A stretch of DNA of 64,000 nucleotides from Rouxiella aceris (GCF_012933545.1 NZ_JAADJU010000011.1:124001-188000), one strand, 5' to 3'. Shown: positions 17,200 to 27,965, counted from the first letter of the stretch. A program made the numbers and translations. Notes: generated by a model not told the origin, from the sequence alone.

Positions 17200-17658
17200 T
17201 TATTTTCCTACGATTGGCGGGACAAATACCACGCCCATATCCCAAGGCTGTTCGATCCAGGTATCTTGTGGGATATCAATAACGTAATCATCAACCAGTG
17301 GACGACCTGCCGGTTTGGCAAAGACGGTAACGAAATGCGCTTTCGGGTACATTTCACGGATCGCCTGGGCAGTACCACCGGTATCTACCAGGTCATCGAT
17401 GACAATAAAGCCTTCGCCGTCACCTTCTGCGCGTTTGAGAATTTTCATTTCGCGTTGATTGTCATGGTCGTAGCTGGAGATGCACACGGTATCGACGTGA
17501 CGAATATTTAGCTCGCGCGCCAGCAACGATGCCGGAACCAGTCCACCGCGGCTAACGGCAATAATACCGGTCCATTGTTCTACCGGCAGCAAACGCTTGG
17601 CCAGAGTGCGGAGATGAATTTGCAGCATGTCCCAGGTTACAACGTACTTTTCGCTCAT
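17200..17658 (-). CDS. gpt: Xanthine phosphoribosyltransferase
   Basis: Gpt converts xanthine or guanine (hypoxanthine poorly) plus PRPP to the nucleotide at the inner face of the membrane, as purine salvage. The 152-residue protein begins [15 protein letters not shown], has [17 protein letters not shown], and shows the PRPP-binding loop [14 protein letters not shown] near residues 84-97. The length equals E. coli Gpt. It is divergent from pepD, and the 246-base spacer holds both promoters. It competes for xanthine with oxidative purine breakdown, for which later enzymes are encoded about 20 kb away. Confidence 0.96.
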   Translation of the reverse strand: MSEKYVVTWDMLQIHLRTLAKRLLPVEQWTGIIAVSRGGLVPASLLARELNIRHVDTVCISSYDHDNQREMKILKRAEGDGEGFIVIDDLVDTGGTAQAIREMYPKAHFVTVFAKPAGRPLVDDYVIDIPQDTWIEQPWDMGVVFVPPIVGK

Positions 17659-17904
17659 GTTTTAACTCTCAAAAAAGGGATATCCCCGCCGCTTAACTAA
17701 AGGCTTTAAAGAAAATTTTATTCAGGGGAAAAATGGTTGCGCGAGATTATAGTGACTCCCGCTGTTAAAAACCAGTGGTTATGCGGCTGCGCACCGTCAA
17801 AATTCCGCGATTAAAGCGTCGCGGTGGCGCGCACGTCACCGGAGAAAGTGATATTCTGTTAAAAATTTTGTCATCAAACCTCAACATCGATCAGGAGACT
17901 CACA

Positions 17905-19365
17905 GTGTCTGAACTGTCTCAGCTTTCGCCTAAAACATTGTGGAATATTTTTGCCAAAATTTGTGCAATCCCCCACCCTTCTTATCATGAAGAAGAACTG
18001 GCAACCCACATCATGGAATGGGCAGCAAAACAGGGTATCCCGGCTGAGCGCGATCAGGTGGGCAATATTCTACTGCGTAAACCCGCCACGCCAGGTATGG
18101 AAAAGCGTAAACCGGTGGTGCTGCAGGCGCACCTCGATATGGTGCCGCAGAAAAACAACGGTACCGTACACGACTTCACCAAAGATCCTATCCGTCCTTA
18201 TATTGACAATGGCTGGGTAAAAGCGCGTGGAACGACCCTCGGTGCCGATAACGGTATTGGTATGGCCTCGGCGCTGGCAGTTCTCGGCGATGACAGTGTT
18301 GAACATGGTCCGCTGGAAGTGCTGCTGACCATGACCGAAGAAGCCGGTATGGACGGTGCTTTTGGTTTACAACCCAACTGGCTGCAGGGCGAAATCCTGA
18401 TTAACACCGACTCGGAAACCGAGGGTGAAATCTATATGGGCTGTGCCGGTGGCGTGGATTTTATCACCACTCAGCCGCTGCAACGCGAAGCACTTCAAGC
18501 TGGCTTTACCACCCTGACCCTGACTCTGAAAGGTCTGAAAGGCGGCCACTCAGGTGCTGATATTCATCTTGGTCTGGGCAATGCCAACAAGCTGATGGCC
18601 CGCTTCCTGTGTGTTCACGGTGAAGAGTTCGGAGTACGTCTGTTAGATCTTAACGGCGGCACGTTGCGTAACGCGATCCCCCGCGAAGCTATCGCCCATT
18701 TGGCGGTGCCTACCGAGAAATTGGCTGGCTTTAAAACTGCCGTCGCCGCCTTCCTGAATACCGTGACTTTCGCCCTGGCTGCGGTGGAAAAAAACATCGA
18801 GTTTGTGGTCGAAGCGACAGCAAACGACGGCAAGGCGTTGACCAAAGAGAGCCAGGGTCGTTTCCTGGGGCTGCTTAACGCCACGCCAAACGGCGTTCTG
18901 CGTATGAGTGATGATGTCAAAGGCGTAGTGGAAACCTCGTTGAACGTTGGCGTGGTGACCATGAATGAAAATGAAGCGCAAATCATCTGCCTGGTGCGCT
19001 CGCTGATCGACAGCGGTAAAGATTACGTGGTCAGCATGCTGACTTCACTCGGCGAGCTGGCCGGTGCCAAAACCACGCCAAAAGGCGGTTACCCAGGCTG
19101 GAAGCCAGACCCAACTTCGCCAATCATGGCGCAGGTGCGCGAGGTGTATCAGGGATTATTTAATAAAACGCCAAATATTATGGTGATCCACGCTGGTCTG
19201 GAATGTGGTCTGTTTAAAAAACCCTATCCTGATATGGATATGGTTTCTATTGGGCCGACCATTACCGGGCCACACTCGCCGGATGAGCAAGTGCATATCG
19301 GCAGCGTTGAACTGTACTGGCAGTTGTTGACCACCTTGCTTAAAGCGATCCCTGAGCGCGCTTAA
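17905..19365 (+). CDS. pepD: Cytosolic non-specific dipeptidase (aminoacyl-histidine dipeptidase)
   Basis: An M20-family zinc dipeptidase that cleaves Xaa-His and many other dipeptides. It has 486 residues, full length. The metal-site segments are visible in order: LQAHLDMVPQKN (His, Asp), GADNGIG (Asp), MTEEAGMDGAFGL (general-base and metal Glu), INTDSETEGEIYMG, and HAGLECGLF (His) near the C-terminus. The ATG at 17905 follows a GGAG site 11 bases upstream; the preceding GTG is less likely. It stands alone, divergent from gpt, as in E. coli. Confidence 0.96.
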   Translation: MSELSQLSPKTLWNIFAKICAIPHPSYHEEELATHIMEWAAKQGIPAERDQVGNILLRKPATPGMEKRKPVVLQAHLDMVPQKNNGTVHDFTKDPIRPYIDNGWVKARGTTLGADNGIGMASALAVLGDDSVEHGPLEVLLTMTEEAGMDGAFGLQPNWLQGEILINTDSETEGEIYMGCAGGVDFITTQPLQREALQAGFTTLTLTLKGLKGGHSGADIHLGLGNANKLMARFLCVHGEEFGVRLLDLNGGTLRNAIPREAIAHLAVPTEKLAGFKTAVAAFLNTVTFALAAVEKNIEFVVEATANDGKALTKESQGRFLGLLNATPNGVLRMSDDVKGVVETSLNVGVVTMNENEAQIICLVRSLIDSGKDYVVSMLTSLGELAGAKTTPKGGYPGWKPDPTSPIMAQVREVYQGLFNKTPNIMVIHAGLECGLFKKPYPDMDMVSIGPTITGPHSPDEQVHIGSVELYWQLLTTLLKAIPERA

Positions 19366-19436
19366 TTCGCAAGCAGCATAACACCCCGTCAGGGGCATGG
19401 CCCAGGGAAGGGCCAGATTAGGCAGTTGCCACCGGT

Positions 19437-20495
19437 TTATTCCCAGGGCAACAAAAGCTGGCGCTCAATTTGTGGATCCTGCAAGGTGACATGTAGTCCC
19501 ACCAGTCGTACCCCTCGCCCGCCGCGGCGCATATTCCACGCCTCCTGCGCGACCTTGAGTAAATCCTCTTTGTTTAATACCGGCCAAACATGCTCTTGTG
19601 TCGTTTGCTGAAAATCATGAAATTTCAATTTTACCCCCTGACGGGCAATACGCAGATCGGGACTAACCCGCGTCAGTCGCAGCTCTAACTCGGGATACAA
19701 ACGCTCAATCAGCGCGACACAGCTTTCCCAGTCATGGATATCCTCCGCCAGCGTTCGTTCAACCCCCACCGACTTGCGCAACCGCTCCGGAGAGATCTCG
19801 CGCTCATCAATACCCTGACAACGCTCCCATAGCACCCGGCCAAATTTGCCAAATCTTTTCAGTAAAATAGCCAAATCATAGTGCTGCACATCACCGCAGG
19901 TCAGCAGGCCGACCTCTTGCAGTTTACCTGCCGTGACCTTGCCCACCCCGGGAATTTTCGCCAGTGGCAAATCTCGCAGAAAACCGGCCACCTTATCCGG
20001 GGTGATAACAAACTGGCCGTTGGGTTTATTAAGATCGGAGGCAATTTTAGCCAGAAACTTGATGGGTGCCACTCCGGCAGAGGCCGTCAGATTAAGCTCG
20101 TCTGCGATGGTCTGGCGGATCTCGCTGGCAATCAAGGTTGCGGAGCCGCTGCACGCGGTGCAGTCGCTGACATCAAGATAGGCTTCGTCGAGAGACAGGG
20201 GTTCAATCAGCGAGGTATAGCGAGAAAAAATTTCGCGGATATGCCGCGAGGCTTCTTTATAAGCCTCCATGCGACCGGGGATCACTTTAAGATGCGGACA
20301 GAGCTTAAGCGCCATGGCCGTTGACATGGCGCTGTGCACACCGTAGCGGCGAGCGGGATAGTTGGCGGTGCTGATCACGCCACGGCGGTCTTTACTGCCG
20401 CCAATAGCCAACGGGATATCGCGCAGAGAAGGATCGTCGCGCATTTCAACGGCTGCAAAAAAGCAGTCCATATCAACGTGAATGATTTTTCGCAT
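19437..20495 (-). CDS. dinB: DNA polymerase IV (translesion)
   Basis: A Y-family error-prone polymerase that bypasses DNA lesions and is induced by SOS. The 352-residue protein has the active-site motifs [15 protein letters not shown] (Asp, Asp) and [13 protein letters not shown] (Asp-Glu), the YPARRYGV segment, the helix-hairpin-helix [12 protein letters not shown], and a little-finger domain to the end. The C-terminal QLLLPW resembles the beta-clamp-binding tail. The ATG at 20495 is chosen over 20534 because the LexA box at 20515-20530 would otherwise lie inside the gene, and [13 protein letters not shown] is the family N-terminus. Confidence 0.96.
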   Translation of the reverse strand: MRKIIHVDMDCFFAAVEMRDDPSLRDIPLAIGGSKDRRGVISTANYPARRYGVHSAMSTAMALKLCPHLKVIPGRMEAYKEASRHIREIFSRYTSLIEPLSLDEAYLDVSDCTACSGSATLIASEIRQTIADELNLTASAGVAPIKFLAKIASDLNKPNGQFVITPDKVAGFLRDLPLAKIPGVGKVTAGKLQEVGLLTCGDVQHYDLAILLKRFGKFGRVLWERCQGIDEREISPERLRKSVGVERTLAEDIHDWESCVALIERLYPELELRLTRVSPDLRIARQGVKLKFHDFQQTTQEHVWPVLNKEDLLKVAQEAWNMRRGGRGVRLVGLHVTLQDPQIERQLLLPWE

Positions 20496-20514
20496 AGCCC
20501 CTCCGTATCGACAA

Positions 20515-20530
20515 CTGTATAAGTATACAG
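20515..20530 (-). promoter_or_regulatory. LexA (SOS) box of dinB
   Basis: CTGTATAAGTATACAG matches the CTG-N10-CAG LexA consensus with an AT-rich near-palindromic spacer. It sits 19 bases upstream of the dinB start codon. Confidence 0.92.
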
Positions 20531-20783
20531 CCATTTAGCGCAATCTCAAGCAAGGTTAATGCGCCGAATAACGCCATTAATTTGCCTTACTTTTGTAAAA
20601 ACCTGCAAATAAAGGCTTTTTTCTTCACGATTGGGAAATAAATTACATTTCAGGGCATTGATAAAAATTTAATCAGTATTAATATGACTGCGTTCAAGAA
20701 ACTTGAATATCAGTGGCAGTCCGCTGTGTGATGAGGCGGATAGAAATAATAAAATCAATATAATTATTAAAGCAGGATAAAGA

Positions 20784-21509
20784 ATGGTCAGAATCGCGCT
20801 ATTTATTGCGATGCTTCTCAGTTTGCCGGTTTTTACCATGAGCAACGCTGTCGCCAGCGAACAGGTTCAGGTAGGAAGTGCGGCTCAACAGCAATTACTA
20901 GGTTCACCTGTTTATATTCAGATATTTAAGCAAGAACGTACCCTTGAGCTTTACGCCAGGGTCGAGGATAAATTCCGTCTGGTGGGTGCCTATCGCATCT
21001 GTGATTTCTCAGGCGGATTAGGCAACAAACGTCGTGAAGGCGATTTTAAAAGCCCGGAAGGCTTTTATAATATCGATATTCATCATTTGAAGCCTGATAG
21101 CAGATTTTACCGCGCAATTAATGTCGGTTTCCCCAATGACTATGATCGTGCGCAAGGTTATTCAGGTAAATATCTGATGATCCACGGCAACTGCTTATCC
21201 ATTGGCTGCTACGCCATGACCGATGCCAATATCAACGTAATTTATAATTACGTGCATGCGGCGTTCGACAACGGCCAGCGCAATGTGCAGATCAGTATCT
21301 ATCCTTTCCGCATGACAGATACCAATATGCAACTGCACAAGAACTCGTTCTACATTAATTTCTGGCGTCAGCTGCAACCTGGCTATGCCTACTTTGAAAA
21401 GTACCACCAGCCGCCTATGGTCTCGGTATCAAACGGCAATTACGTGGTCAATCAAACACCTATGCAGACACAACCGGCCTCACAGCTGGCGTTCGCCACG
21501 GTGAAATAA
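20784..21509 (+). CDS. yafK: YkuD-family L,D-transpeptidase-like protein YafK/DpaA
   Basis: A periplasmic protein of 241 residues with a signal peptide (hydrophobic 4-22, cleavage likely after AVA at 24) and a YkuD catalytic domain. The signature is [18 protein letters not shown] near residues 132-149, with the His and catalytic Cys. In E. coli YafK (DpaA) removes Braun lipoprotein from peptidoglycan rather than attaching it. The gene has an AGGA ribosome site. Its end overlaps the 3' end of convergent yafJ by 30 bases. Identification rests on the domain plus the dinB-yafK-yafJ-gmhA order. Confidence 0.9.
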   Translation: MVRIALFIAMLLSLPVFTMSNAVASEQVQVGSAAQQQLLGSPVYIQIFKQERTLELYARVEDKFRLVGAYRICDFSGGLGNKRREGDFKSPEGFYNIDIHHLKPDSRFYRAINVGFPNDYDRAQGYSGKYLMIHGNCLSIGCYAMTDANINVIYNYVHAAFDNGQRNVQISIYPFRMTDTNMQLHKNSFYINFWRQLQPGYAYFEKYHQPPMVSVSNGNYVVNQTPMQTQPASQLAFATVK

Positions 21510-22247
21510 GGCAAACTCACCTGGAGCAATCTTGTTCCAGGTTTCATTGCCGGTTAGCGGCTGGGTCGCAATGACCGTGACGACATCATCAGGTGTCGTC
21601 TGCTGCTGAAAATCAATCTCGACATCCTGATCCAACAAGGTCGCTTTCCCAAAGGGCGCCCGCCGGGTGATCCAATAAAGGTTGGTCGAACAGTAAGCCA
21701 TCACAAAATGCCCATCCGACAACAGCATATTAAACACCCCTTTCTGCCGCAGCTGATCCGCCAGTGATGCAATAAAGCGAAATACCGGCGGCCAACTGCC
21801 CGGTGTGCGCGGGTAACGCTGGGTCAATTGATGCAGCAGCCAGCAAAAGGCGTATTCACTGTCGGTCTGTCCAATCGGCCGCAGTGTACCGGTATCCAGT
21901 TGGCGATAACCGCGCAGTTGCCCATTGTGGGCATAGGTCCAGTTGCGCCCCCACAGCTCGCGGGTAAAGGGATGCGTATTCTCCAGCGAAACCTCGCCAC
22001 GGTTAGCCTGACGGATATGGGAAATCACCGCGCAGGATTTGATCGGGTACTCCTGCACCAAACGGGCAATCGGCGAGTTAAAGCTGGGCTGTGGATCTTT
22101 AAAGGTTCGGCAGCCATTACCTTCATAGAAGGTGATGCCCCAGCCATCCTTATGTGGGCCGGTCAGCCCGCCACGTTGCACCAACCCGGTAAAACTGAAG
22201 CAAATATCCGTAGGGACATTGGCGCTCATCCCGAGCAGTTCGCACAT
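21480..22247 (-). CDS. yafJ: Class II glutamine amidotransferase YafJ
   Basis: A 255-residue protein whose mature N-terminus would be Cys2 ([14 protein letters not shown]), the nucleophile of N-terminal-nucleophile amidotransferases. Other conserved parts are [44 protein letters not shown] and [10 protein letters not shown]. The acceptor substrate is unknown, and the family (Gn_AT_II) is also seen next to gmhA in E. coli. The start at 22247 is required to expose Cys2 and has an AAGGAGAG site; the longer frame to 22340 would bury it. Confidence 0.9.
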   Translation of the reverse strand: MCELLGMSANVPTDICFSFTGLVQRGGLTGPHKDGWGITFYEGNGCRTFKDPQPSFNSPIARLVQEYPIKSCAVISHIRQANRGEVSLENTHPFTRELWGRNWTYAHNGQLRGYRQLDTGTLRPIGQTDSEYAFCWLLHQLTQRYPRTPGSWPPVFRFIASLADQLRQKGVFNMLLSDGHFVMAYCSTNLYWITRRAPFGKATLLDQDVEIDFQQQTTPDDVVTVIATQPLTGNETWNKIAPGEFALFHRGERQL

Positions 22248-22381
22248 TGCCGCTCTCCTTAATAAGGTGACATCACCCTCTGCGGTGTCAAAAAACAAAA
22301 AGCAGGCCTGAAAGTGGCGCTTACCCCAGGTAAACCGCATTCTCAGCCTGCTTTTAACCTCGTATTGGCACGCAGGTTGGC

Positions 22382-22963
22382 TTATTTGGCCATCTCTTTT
22401 TCGATCAGCATAATCAGGATATGGATCACTTTAATGTGGATCTCCTGCACGCGGTCGGCATAACCAAAGTGTGGTACGCGGATTTCGACATCAGCGCCCA
22501 GCGACGCCATTTTACCGCCGTCCTTGCCGGTCAGGGTGATCACTTTGATACCTTTGGCCTTGGCAGTTTCAACGGCTTTAATCACGTTGCCTGAGTTACC
22601 AGAAGTGGAAATGCCCAGCAGCACGTCACCTTTCTGACCTACGGCTTCGAGGTAGCGGGAGAAGATATACTCATAGCCGAAGTCGTTGCTGACGCAAGAG
22701 ATATGACTGACGTCTGAAATCGCAATCGCCGGGTAGCCTGGGCGATTATCGCGATAGCGACCGGTCAGCTCTTCGGCAAAGTGCATGGCGTCACAGTGCG
22801 ATCCGCCATTGCCACAGGAAAGCACCTTGCCACCCTGTTTAAAAGAGTCGGCAATCAGTTTTGCGGCGCTTTGAATAGCGGCAATATTCTGGTCATCGCT
22901 GATAAATTTATTGAGTACTTCAGCAGCTTCGTTGAGTTCACTACGGATACTATCCAGGTACAT
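22382..22963 (-). CDS. gmhA: Sedoheptulose-7-phosphate (phosphoheptose) isomerase
   Basis: Also called lpcA. It isomerises sedoheptulose 7-phosphate to D-glycero-D-manno-heptose 7-phosphate, the first step toward ADP-heptose for the lipopolysaccharide inner core. The 193-residue protein has the SIS fold: [25 protein letters not shown] near residues 48-72, [21 protein letters not shown] near 116-136, and the C-terminal [21 protein letters not shown] with metal/catalytic His and Glu. A GAGG site precedes ATG 22963. It stands in conserved order between yafJ and fadE. Confidence 0.97.
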   Translation of the reverse strand: MYLDSIRSELNEAAEVLNKFISDDQNIAAIQSAAKLIADSFKQGGKVLSCGNGGSHCDAMHFAEELTGRYRDNRPGYPAIAISDVSHISCVSNDFGYEYIFSRYLEAVGQKGDVLLGISTSGNSGNVIKAVETAKAKGIKVITLTGKDGGKMASLGADVEIRVPHFGYADRVQEIHIKVIHILIMLIEKEMAK

Positions 22964-23316
22964 GGCAGCCTCTTAGAGTTCCTTTTGCAGCAGATTGACG
23001 AACGTAAGGCCCTGGCGCAGTGTAGAAAAGTGCAAGGTTCCATTTACGTCCGACGTTATAACGCAAAAAATGCATTATAGGTTTAGTCCACTGGCTCAGA
23101 TAAATGTTCCACTGCCAAGTGTAACGGAAAGCCGAAAAGCCGAGAAGACTTCCTGCCATCTTCCTGCGGATACTTTGCGCTTTTAACGCATAGCGCACCC
23201 AGTTTGTGAGCTAAGTTGTAATTGAGATGTAAATGCATTGATAAAGCTTTTGGCATGGACTAAAACCTTAGTATCAACTCAACAGGTCCGACCTCCTACA
23301 ACTCAGGAGCTTTACT
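22964..23316. other. Divergent promoter region gmhA / fadE
   Basis: A 353-base spacer without genes. The fadE half carries a FadR-like operator at 23281-23297 and a CTCAGGAGC ribosome site. The gmhA half shows no known regulator site. Confidence 0.6.
23281..23297 (+). promoter_or_regulatory. FadR-like operator upstream of fadE
   Basis: AACAGGTCCGACCTCCT contains the GGTCCGACC core of the FadR consensus, 20 bases before the fadE ATG. FadR represses fad genes and is released by long-chain acyl-CoA. Match by eye only. Confidence 0.7.
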
Positions 23317-25764
23317 ATGATGGTTCTTAGCATTGTTGCCCTATTGGTGATTATTGGTGCGCTGTTTTATCACCGTATAAACCTGCTGTTAAGCAGCATT
23401 ATTGTGCTGGTGTATACCGCCGCGATGAGCGCGTTACACCTGTGGACACCCTGGCTACTGCTGCCGTTGGCGGTGATATTGCTGCCATTTAATTTGCTGC
23501 CACTGCGCCGAGCCTTGTTCTCCGGTCCGGCATTGCGTACTTTCCGCAAAGTGATGCCCAGTATGTCACGCACGGAAAAAGAGGCCATTGAAGCCGGGAC
23601 CACCTGGTGGGAAGGCGATCTGTTTAGCGGCAAGCCAGACTGGCAAAAACTGCATAACTACCAGCAGCAAACCCTGAGCGCTGAAGAACAGCAGTTTATT
23701 GACGGGCCGGTTGAAGAAGCCTGCCGCATGGCCAATGATTTTCAGATCACCCATGAGCTGGCCGACCTGCCGCCAGAGCTGTGGGCCTATCTGAAAGAGC
23801 ACCGCTTCTTTGCGATGATCATTAAAAAAGAGTATGGCGGGCTGGAGTTCTCTGCTTACGCTCAGGCACGGGTATTGCAAAAACTGGCGGGAGTCTCGGG
23901 GATTCTGGCGATCACCGTCGGGGTACCCAACTCCCTTGGCCCTGGGGAACTGCTGCAACATTACGGTACCGATGAGCAAAAAGATCACTATTTGCCACGG
24001 CTGGCAAAAGGTCAGGAAATTCCCTGCTTTGCGCTGACCAGCCCGGAAGCCGGTTCCGATGCCGGGGCAATCCCCGACCAGGGTATTGTCTGCATGGGAG
24101 ACTGGCAGGGCCAGCAAGTGTTGGGCATGAAATTAACCTGGAATAAACGCTATATCACGCTGGCCCCCATTGCCACCGTGCTCGGACTGGCCTTTAAATT
24201 AAAAGATCCCGATCACCTGTTGGGTGACGTTGAAGACCTGGGCATTACCTGTGCGCTGATCCCGACGCAAACGCCAGGCGTGGAGATCGGCCATCGCCAC
24301 TTTCCGTTAAATATTCCGTTCCAAAACGGACCCACGCGCGGTAACGGCATTTTTGTGCCTATCGACTACATTATCGGTGGACCTAAAATGGCCGGTCAGG
24401 GCTGGCGAATGCTGGTTGAATGCCTGTCCGTAGGACGCGGTATCACCCTGCCGTCCAATTCAACCGGCAGTCTGAAATCGCTGGCGCTGGCTACCGGTGC
24501 CTACGCCTATATCCGTCGTCAGTTCAAACTGCCTATCGGCAAAATGGAAGGTATCGAAGAGCCGCTGGCGCGTATTGCCGGTAATGCCTATGTGATGGAT
24601 GCCGCCGCTACGCTGATCACCAACGGTATTATGCTCGGAGAAAAACCTGCCGTGCTGTCGGCGATTGTCAAATATCACTGTACCCATCGCGGTCAACGCG
24701 CGGTAATGGATGCCATGGATATCACCGGTGGCAAGGGCATTATGCTCGGCGCCAGCAACTTTGTGGCCCGCGCTTATCAAGGGGCACCGATCGCCATCAC
24801 CGTCGAAGGGGCCAATATTCTGACGCGCAGTATGATTATCTTTGGTCAGGGGGCGATCCGTTGTCACCCTTATGTATTGAAAGAGATGGCGGCGGCGGAA
24901 ACCAACGATTTACCGCTGTTTGACCGTGCACTCTTTGGCCATATCGGTCATGTGGGCAGCAATAAAATGCGCAGCCTGTGGCTCGGTTTGACCAATGGCC
25001 GCACCAGCGCCACGCCGGTGCATGATGCCACCCGCCGTTACTATCAACATATCAACCGCCTGAGTGCTAACCTGGCGCTGCTGGCCGATGTTTCTATGGG
25101 GGTTCTTGGCGGCAGTCTGAAACGTCGCGAGCGTATTTCGGCGCGGCTGGGAGATATTCTCAGCCAACTGTATCTGGCCACCGCCACGCTAAAACGCTAC
25201 GACGAAGAGGGACGCAATGAGGACGATCTGCCGCTGGTGCACTGGGGCGTGCAGGATTGCTTGCATCAGGCCGAGACGGCGATTGACGATCTGCTGCGCA
25301 ACTTCCCTAATGCGATTATTGCCGGAATGATGCGTCTGGTGATCTTCCCGCTGGGCCGCGTACATCCGGCACCTTCCGATAGGCTCGATCATCAACTGGC
25401 CCGCATTCTTCAGGTGCCTTCCGCTACCCGCAGCCGCATTGGTCGCGGTCAATATCTGGTCGCCAGCGAGCATAACCCGGTCGGGCAGCTTGAGGCGGCG
25501 CTGGAAGATATGCTTGCCGCCGAGCCCATTCATAAACGGCTGTGCGAAGCCATGGGTAAAAAACTGTCGTTTACCCGACTGGATAAGCTGGCACAAATGG
25601 GGATGGACGCCGGTCATTTGAGTGCCGACGATGCGCGCATTTTGGCACGGGCAGAAGAGAGTCGCTTACGCTCGATCAATGTCGACGAGTTTGAGCCGGA
25701 TCAGTTGGCACAGCAACAAGCTGAAACCCCGCGCCCGGCTTCCCGGCATACCGAAGCGGCGTGA
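23317..25764 (+). CDS. fadE: Acyl-CoA dehydrogenase FadE
   Basis: The first oxidative enzyme of aerobic fatty-acid beta-oxidation, converting acyl-CoA to enoyl-CoA with FAD. The 815-residue protein has two or three N-terminal hydrophobic segments (residues 1-75), as in E. coli FadE, suggesting membrane attachment. The dehydrogenase core follows ([59 protein letters not shown]), with a long C-terminal FadE-specific extension. It is a single-gene transcript controlled by a FadR-like site and followed by a strong terminator. In E. coli the neighbour on this side is the lysozyme inhibitor gene ivy; here it is replaced by a two-gene cassette. Confidence 0.97.
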   Translation: MMVLSIVALLVIIGALFYHRINLLLSSIIVLVYTAAMSALHLWTPWLLLPLAVILLPFNLLPLRRALFSGPALRTFRKVMPSMSRTEKEAIEAGTTWWEGDLFSGKPDWQKLHNYQQQTLSAEEQQFIDGPVEEACRMANDFQITHELADLPPELWAYLKEHRFFAMIIKKEYGGLEFSAYAQARVLQKLAGVSGILAITVGVPNSLGPGELLQHYGTDEQKDHYLPRLAKGQEIPCFALTSPEAGSDAGAIPDQGIVCMGDWQGQQVLGMKLTWNKRYITLAPIATVLGLAFKLKDPDHLLGDVEDLGITCALIPTQTPGVEIGHRHFPLNIPFQNGPTRGNGIFVPIDYIIGGPKMAGQGWRMLVECLSVGRGITLPSNSTGSLKSLALATGAYAYIRRQFKLPIGKMEGIEEPLARIAGNAYVMDAAATLITNGIMLGEKPAVLSAIVKYHCTHRGQRAVMDAMDITGGKGIMLGASNFVARAYQGAPIAITVEGANILTRSMIIFGQGAIRCHPYVLKEMAAAETNDLPLFDRALFGHIGHVGSNKMRSLWLGLTNGRTSATPVHDATRRYYQHINRLSANLALLADVSMGVLGGSLKRRERISARLGDILSQLYLATATLKRYDEEGRNEDDLPLVHWGVQDCLHQAETAIDDLLRNFPNAIIAGMMRLVIFPLGRVHPAPSDRLDHQLARILQVPSATRSRIGRGQYLVASEHNPVGQLEAALEDMLAAEPIHKRLCEAMGKKLSFTRLDKLAQMGMDAGHLSADDARILARAEESRLRSINVDEFEPDQLAQQQAETPRPASRHTEAA

Positions 25765-25951
25765 TCGCATTGCCCTACAGCGACGAGGTCCAGGGATGGG
25801 CCGTGTAACGCCGTCAATAAAGGTGAAGTTTGATGAGCGGGTTGTTTGGATAAGCGAGATGTTCGGGCATAGCATCCCCAGCAGTACCTTCCCTAAAAAC
25901 GAATTTTGTGAACATTCTGGATCTGCTTAAAATATTACCGCTATACCTACT

Positions 25952-25983
25952 ATGCCAGTCGGCATTAACTGACTGGCATTTTT
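25952..25983 (+). terminator. Intrinsic terminator after fadE (repeat copy 1)
   Basis: A stem ATGCCAGTC/GACTGGCAT with a 10-base loop is followed by TTTTT. A nearly identical hairpin occurs again at 27966-27996, on the far side of the next two genes. Confidence 0.85.
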
Positions 25984-26340
25984 ATACATCATGATGAATT
26001 TATTTTGTTTTTATCCTTCACTCCCCGTCGATGTCAGGAATAAAAGCCGTTAGTCGAGCCTGCGCCGCGTCACAAAACGACAAGAAGAATTTGAGTTAAA
26101 TCACGTTGAGCCATTAAGATAACGGTATCTATCCATTTGAAATTTAAATAAATTTAATATTTAAGTTTTTTTCTTTCCACAGGAGACAAAACCTCCTTTG
26201 GCGGTGAGATCCTTAGCGATGGCCCGGCTTTACGGGCGATGCCCCCCTGAAACAGCAAGCACTGACTCTCAGGGCGTGACAGCATAGTATTTTGTTGAAC
26301 GCGCTGAAAATATTAACCTGCATCTATTAAAGGATTAATT
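25984..26340. other. AT-rich leader region of the effector-like cassette
   Basis: No supported gene. It includes a very AT-rich stretch (26138-26180) suited to promoters or H-NS binding, an AGGAG...CTCCT inverted pair (about 26181-26198), and a GC-rich hairpin GCCCG/CGGGC (about 26222-26237). AAAGGA lies 7 bases before the ATG at 26341. A 22-codon frame from 26219 has no good ribosome site and is not called. Confidence 0.4.
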
Positions 26341-27504
26341 ATGCCTGTTTACCATCTCAGTACCCGTATTAAGTCTAACGTTCCACCCAGTTACTTGTTG
26401 TATGATTTGTATATTTACCGTATGGACTCGAACCGAAATAAATATGCATTGGTTAATGTGAAACAGCAACCATTTCTGGAAAATTATGAAACCCAGCGAC
26501 ATATAACCGAAAATATTGACGAACCACTTTCGACCATCTATATCATGGAAGTCACGCTTTACAGGAAAACCCTGCTTAACACGTTATGCGTTTCTCCCAC
26601 CCCCTTTACACGAATGTATACGTTGGAAGAGTTTGTTTCTGGTAAAGCCTGGTCCCAGGTTAAGCGGGAAAATCCCTGTTACTATGAATCAACCGGCACC
26701 ATGAAACCGGTAAGTGAAGGGGGAGAAACAAAGATTATAAAGATATCCACTCCGGAGCGGCCTTTTATTGCAAAAAAATATCCAATTGGTAGTCCTGGTG
26801 ATCCATTTGAAAAAAATTTAATAGAGCAACAAATTAATAACAGATTTAACCATGTTAATTTCCCAACACAAAGTGGTGCCAGCGTATGCGGTCCGGCTGC
26901 GTTTTTTTACTGCCTGCAAAAGGATCGCCCGGATGTTTATGCACAAGCGGCACGGCAATTATGGCGGTATGGGAAAACCAAAATTAGAGAGCTTGAGATC
27001 TTGCCAAGTGAAGGGTGTCGCCACCCAACTGGATATTTTAGCGGGAACATCTCTGGTCTTGACTGGATGACGCTGGCGGGGTTAAGGGATTCCGAAAATG
27101 CAGTATTAAGCTTTGATACTCTCGATTCTCCATTTGCTGGAGTCACCATGTGGCAAACACTGTCGGAGTGGTTTGAAAAAGCAGGTTATGAAAAAATATT
27201 TAGTAATGTAGGTATTACCTATGCTGGTATCCAGGGTATTCGTGACTTAAATGAATATGCGCAGAAAGGTTATAAAGTAGTGACATTAATTAATGATGGT
27301 CTTTTAGGCCGTAGCAATTCAAATTTAACTGTGCCTACTCATTGGATTGTCTGGGATGGGCCTGTAACACAAGAAGCTGATGGAAGTGTACATTTGGATT
27401 TATTTTCATGGGGTGATGTATTCGATCAAATAAAAAACGGCAAGGATATCTATTTTTTCATTAACCGTTTCTTTGGAGGAATGGTTTTTAAACCATTAAA
27501 ATAG
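26341..27504 (+). CDS. Putative papain/C39-like cysteine-peptidase effector
   Basis: A 387-residue protein with no signal peptide or membrane helix; I do not recognise it by name. Residues 1-150 are beta-rich and unassigned. The C-terminal half has GASVCGPAAFFYCL with Cys183 at the start of a helix, then VPTHWIVWDG with His334 and Asp339. This Cys...His...Asp order and the CGPA context fit a papain-like/C39-type fold. Secreted antibacterial effectors (for example of type VI secretion) often look like this: a leaderless enzyme followed at once by a small exported protein. The gene is AT-rich next to the GC-rich fadE and is bracketed by repeated terminators. Catalytic residues are proposed from pattern; effector role is inference. 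Confidence 0.55.
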   Translation: MPVYHLSTRIKSNVPPSYLLYDLYIYRMDSNRNKYALVNVKQQPFLENYETQRHITENIDEPLSTIYIMEVTLYRKTLLNTLCVSPTPFTRMYTLEEFVSGKAWSQVKRENPCYYESTGTMKPVSEGGETKIIKISTPERPFIAKKYPIGSPGDPFEKNLIEQQINNRFNHVNFPTQSGASVCGPAAFFYCLQKDRPDVYAQAARQLWRYGKTKIRELEILPSEGCRHPTGYFSGNISGLDWMTLAGLRDSENAVLSFDTLDSPFAGVTMWQTLSEWFEKAGYEKIFSNVGITYAGIQGIRDLNEYAQKGYKVVTLINDGLLGRSNSNLTVPTHWIVWDGPVTQEADGSVHLDLFSWGDVFDQIKNGKDIYFFINRFFGGMVFKPLK

Positions 27505-27505
27505 C

Positions 27506-27901
27506 ATGCAAAATATCTTGCTGATTTTTTTAATATTTTCCTTATCCGCATGTACCTTGCATGCCCGTTTTACTCCTGAAAGCGATAAGCTTAATGATGC
27601 TACACAGGGTGTAACTTATTATGAACAGATAAATATATTTGGTGGTCCTGTTTATTCTTTCGATAAAAATGGGAGCCCAAAATTGGTTGGCGAAATCACC
27701 CCTAAGGATACAGGTCTGTATGTTCAACAATGTAATGACAAAATGCGTAACAATTGCATTCAAATCAGAGGGGTACCAACAAAAGCAGGGATAGTCAAAG
27801 TGCGTGTATCTGGCGGTTTATCTGGAGCTATGCTGCAAAAATCCAGTCAATTCGATAAGACCTACACAATTATCATCAAAAAACCTGAAGGCTCCTCCTA
27901 A
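27506..27901 (+). CDS. Small lipoprotein, probable immunity partner
   Basis: A 131-residue protein with a lipoprotein signal peptide (MQNILLIFLIFSLSAC, lipidated Cys16). The mature part is beta-rich, ending in an Ig-like run (GVPTKAGIVKVRVSGGLSGAML ... KTYTIIIKKP split by a short loop). Its ATG lies one base after the stop of the preceding gene, so translation is probably coupled. A periplasm-facing lipoprotein beside a leaderless putative enzyme is the usual immunity arrangement for effectors that act in the periplasm. No family is recognised. Asp or Ser at position +2 would bear on membrane sorting; here it is Thr, which suggests the outer membrane. Function is inference from context. Confidence 0.6.
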   Translation: MQNILLIFLIFSLSACTLHARFTPESDKLNDATQGVTYYEQINIFGGPVYSFDKNGSPKLVGEITPKDTGLYVQQCNDKMRNNCIQIRGVPTKAGIVKVRVSGGLSGAMLQKSSQFDKTYTIIIKKPEGSS

Positions 27902-27965
27902 GATCTTTTGCTTGGCAGATCGCGAGATCGCTGAGTTGCATAATACCCGGGGCATTAACGCAAAA

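Noticed and set aside
24460..24867. Frames opposite fadE and similar antisense frames over pepD, frsA, hpxK and hpxJ
   Set aside because: All mirror well-supported genes and have shadow-type His/Arg/Gly-rich compositions.
26219..26287. 22-codon frame upstream of the effector-like gene
   Set aside because: No convincing ribosome site or homology; kept as leader sequence.
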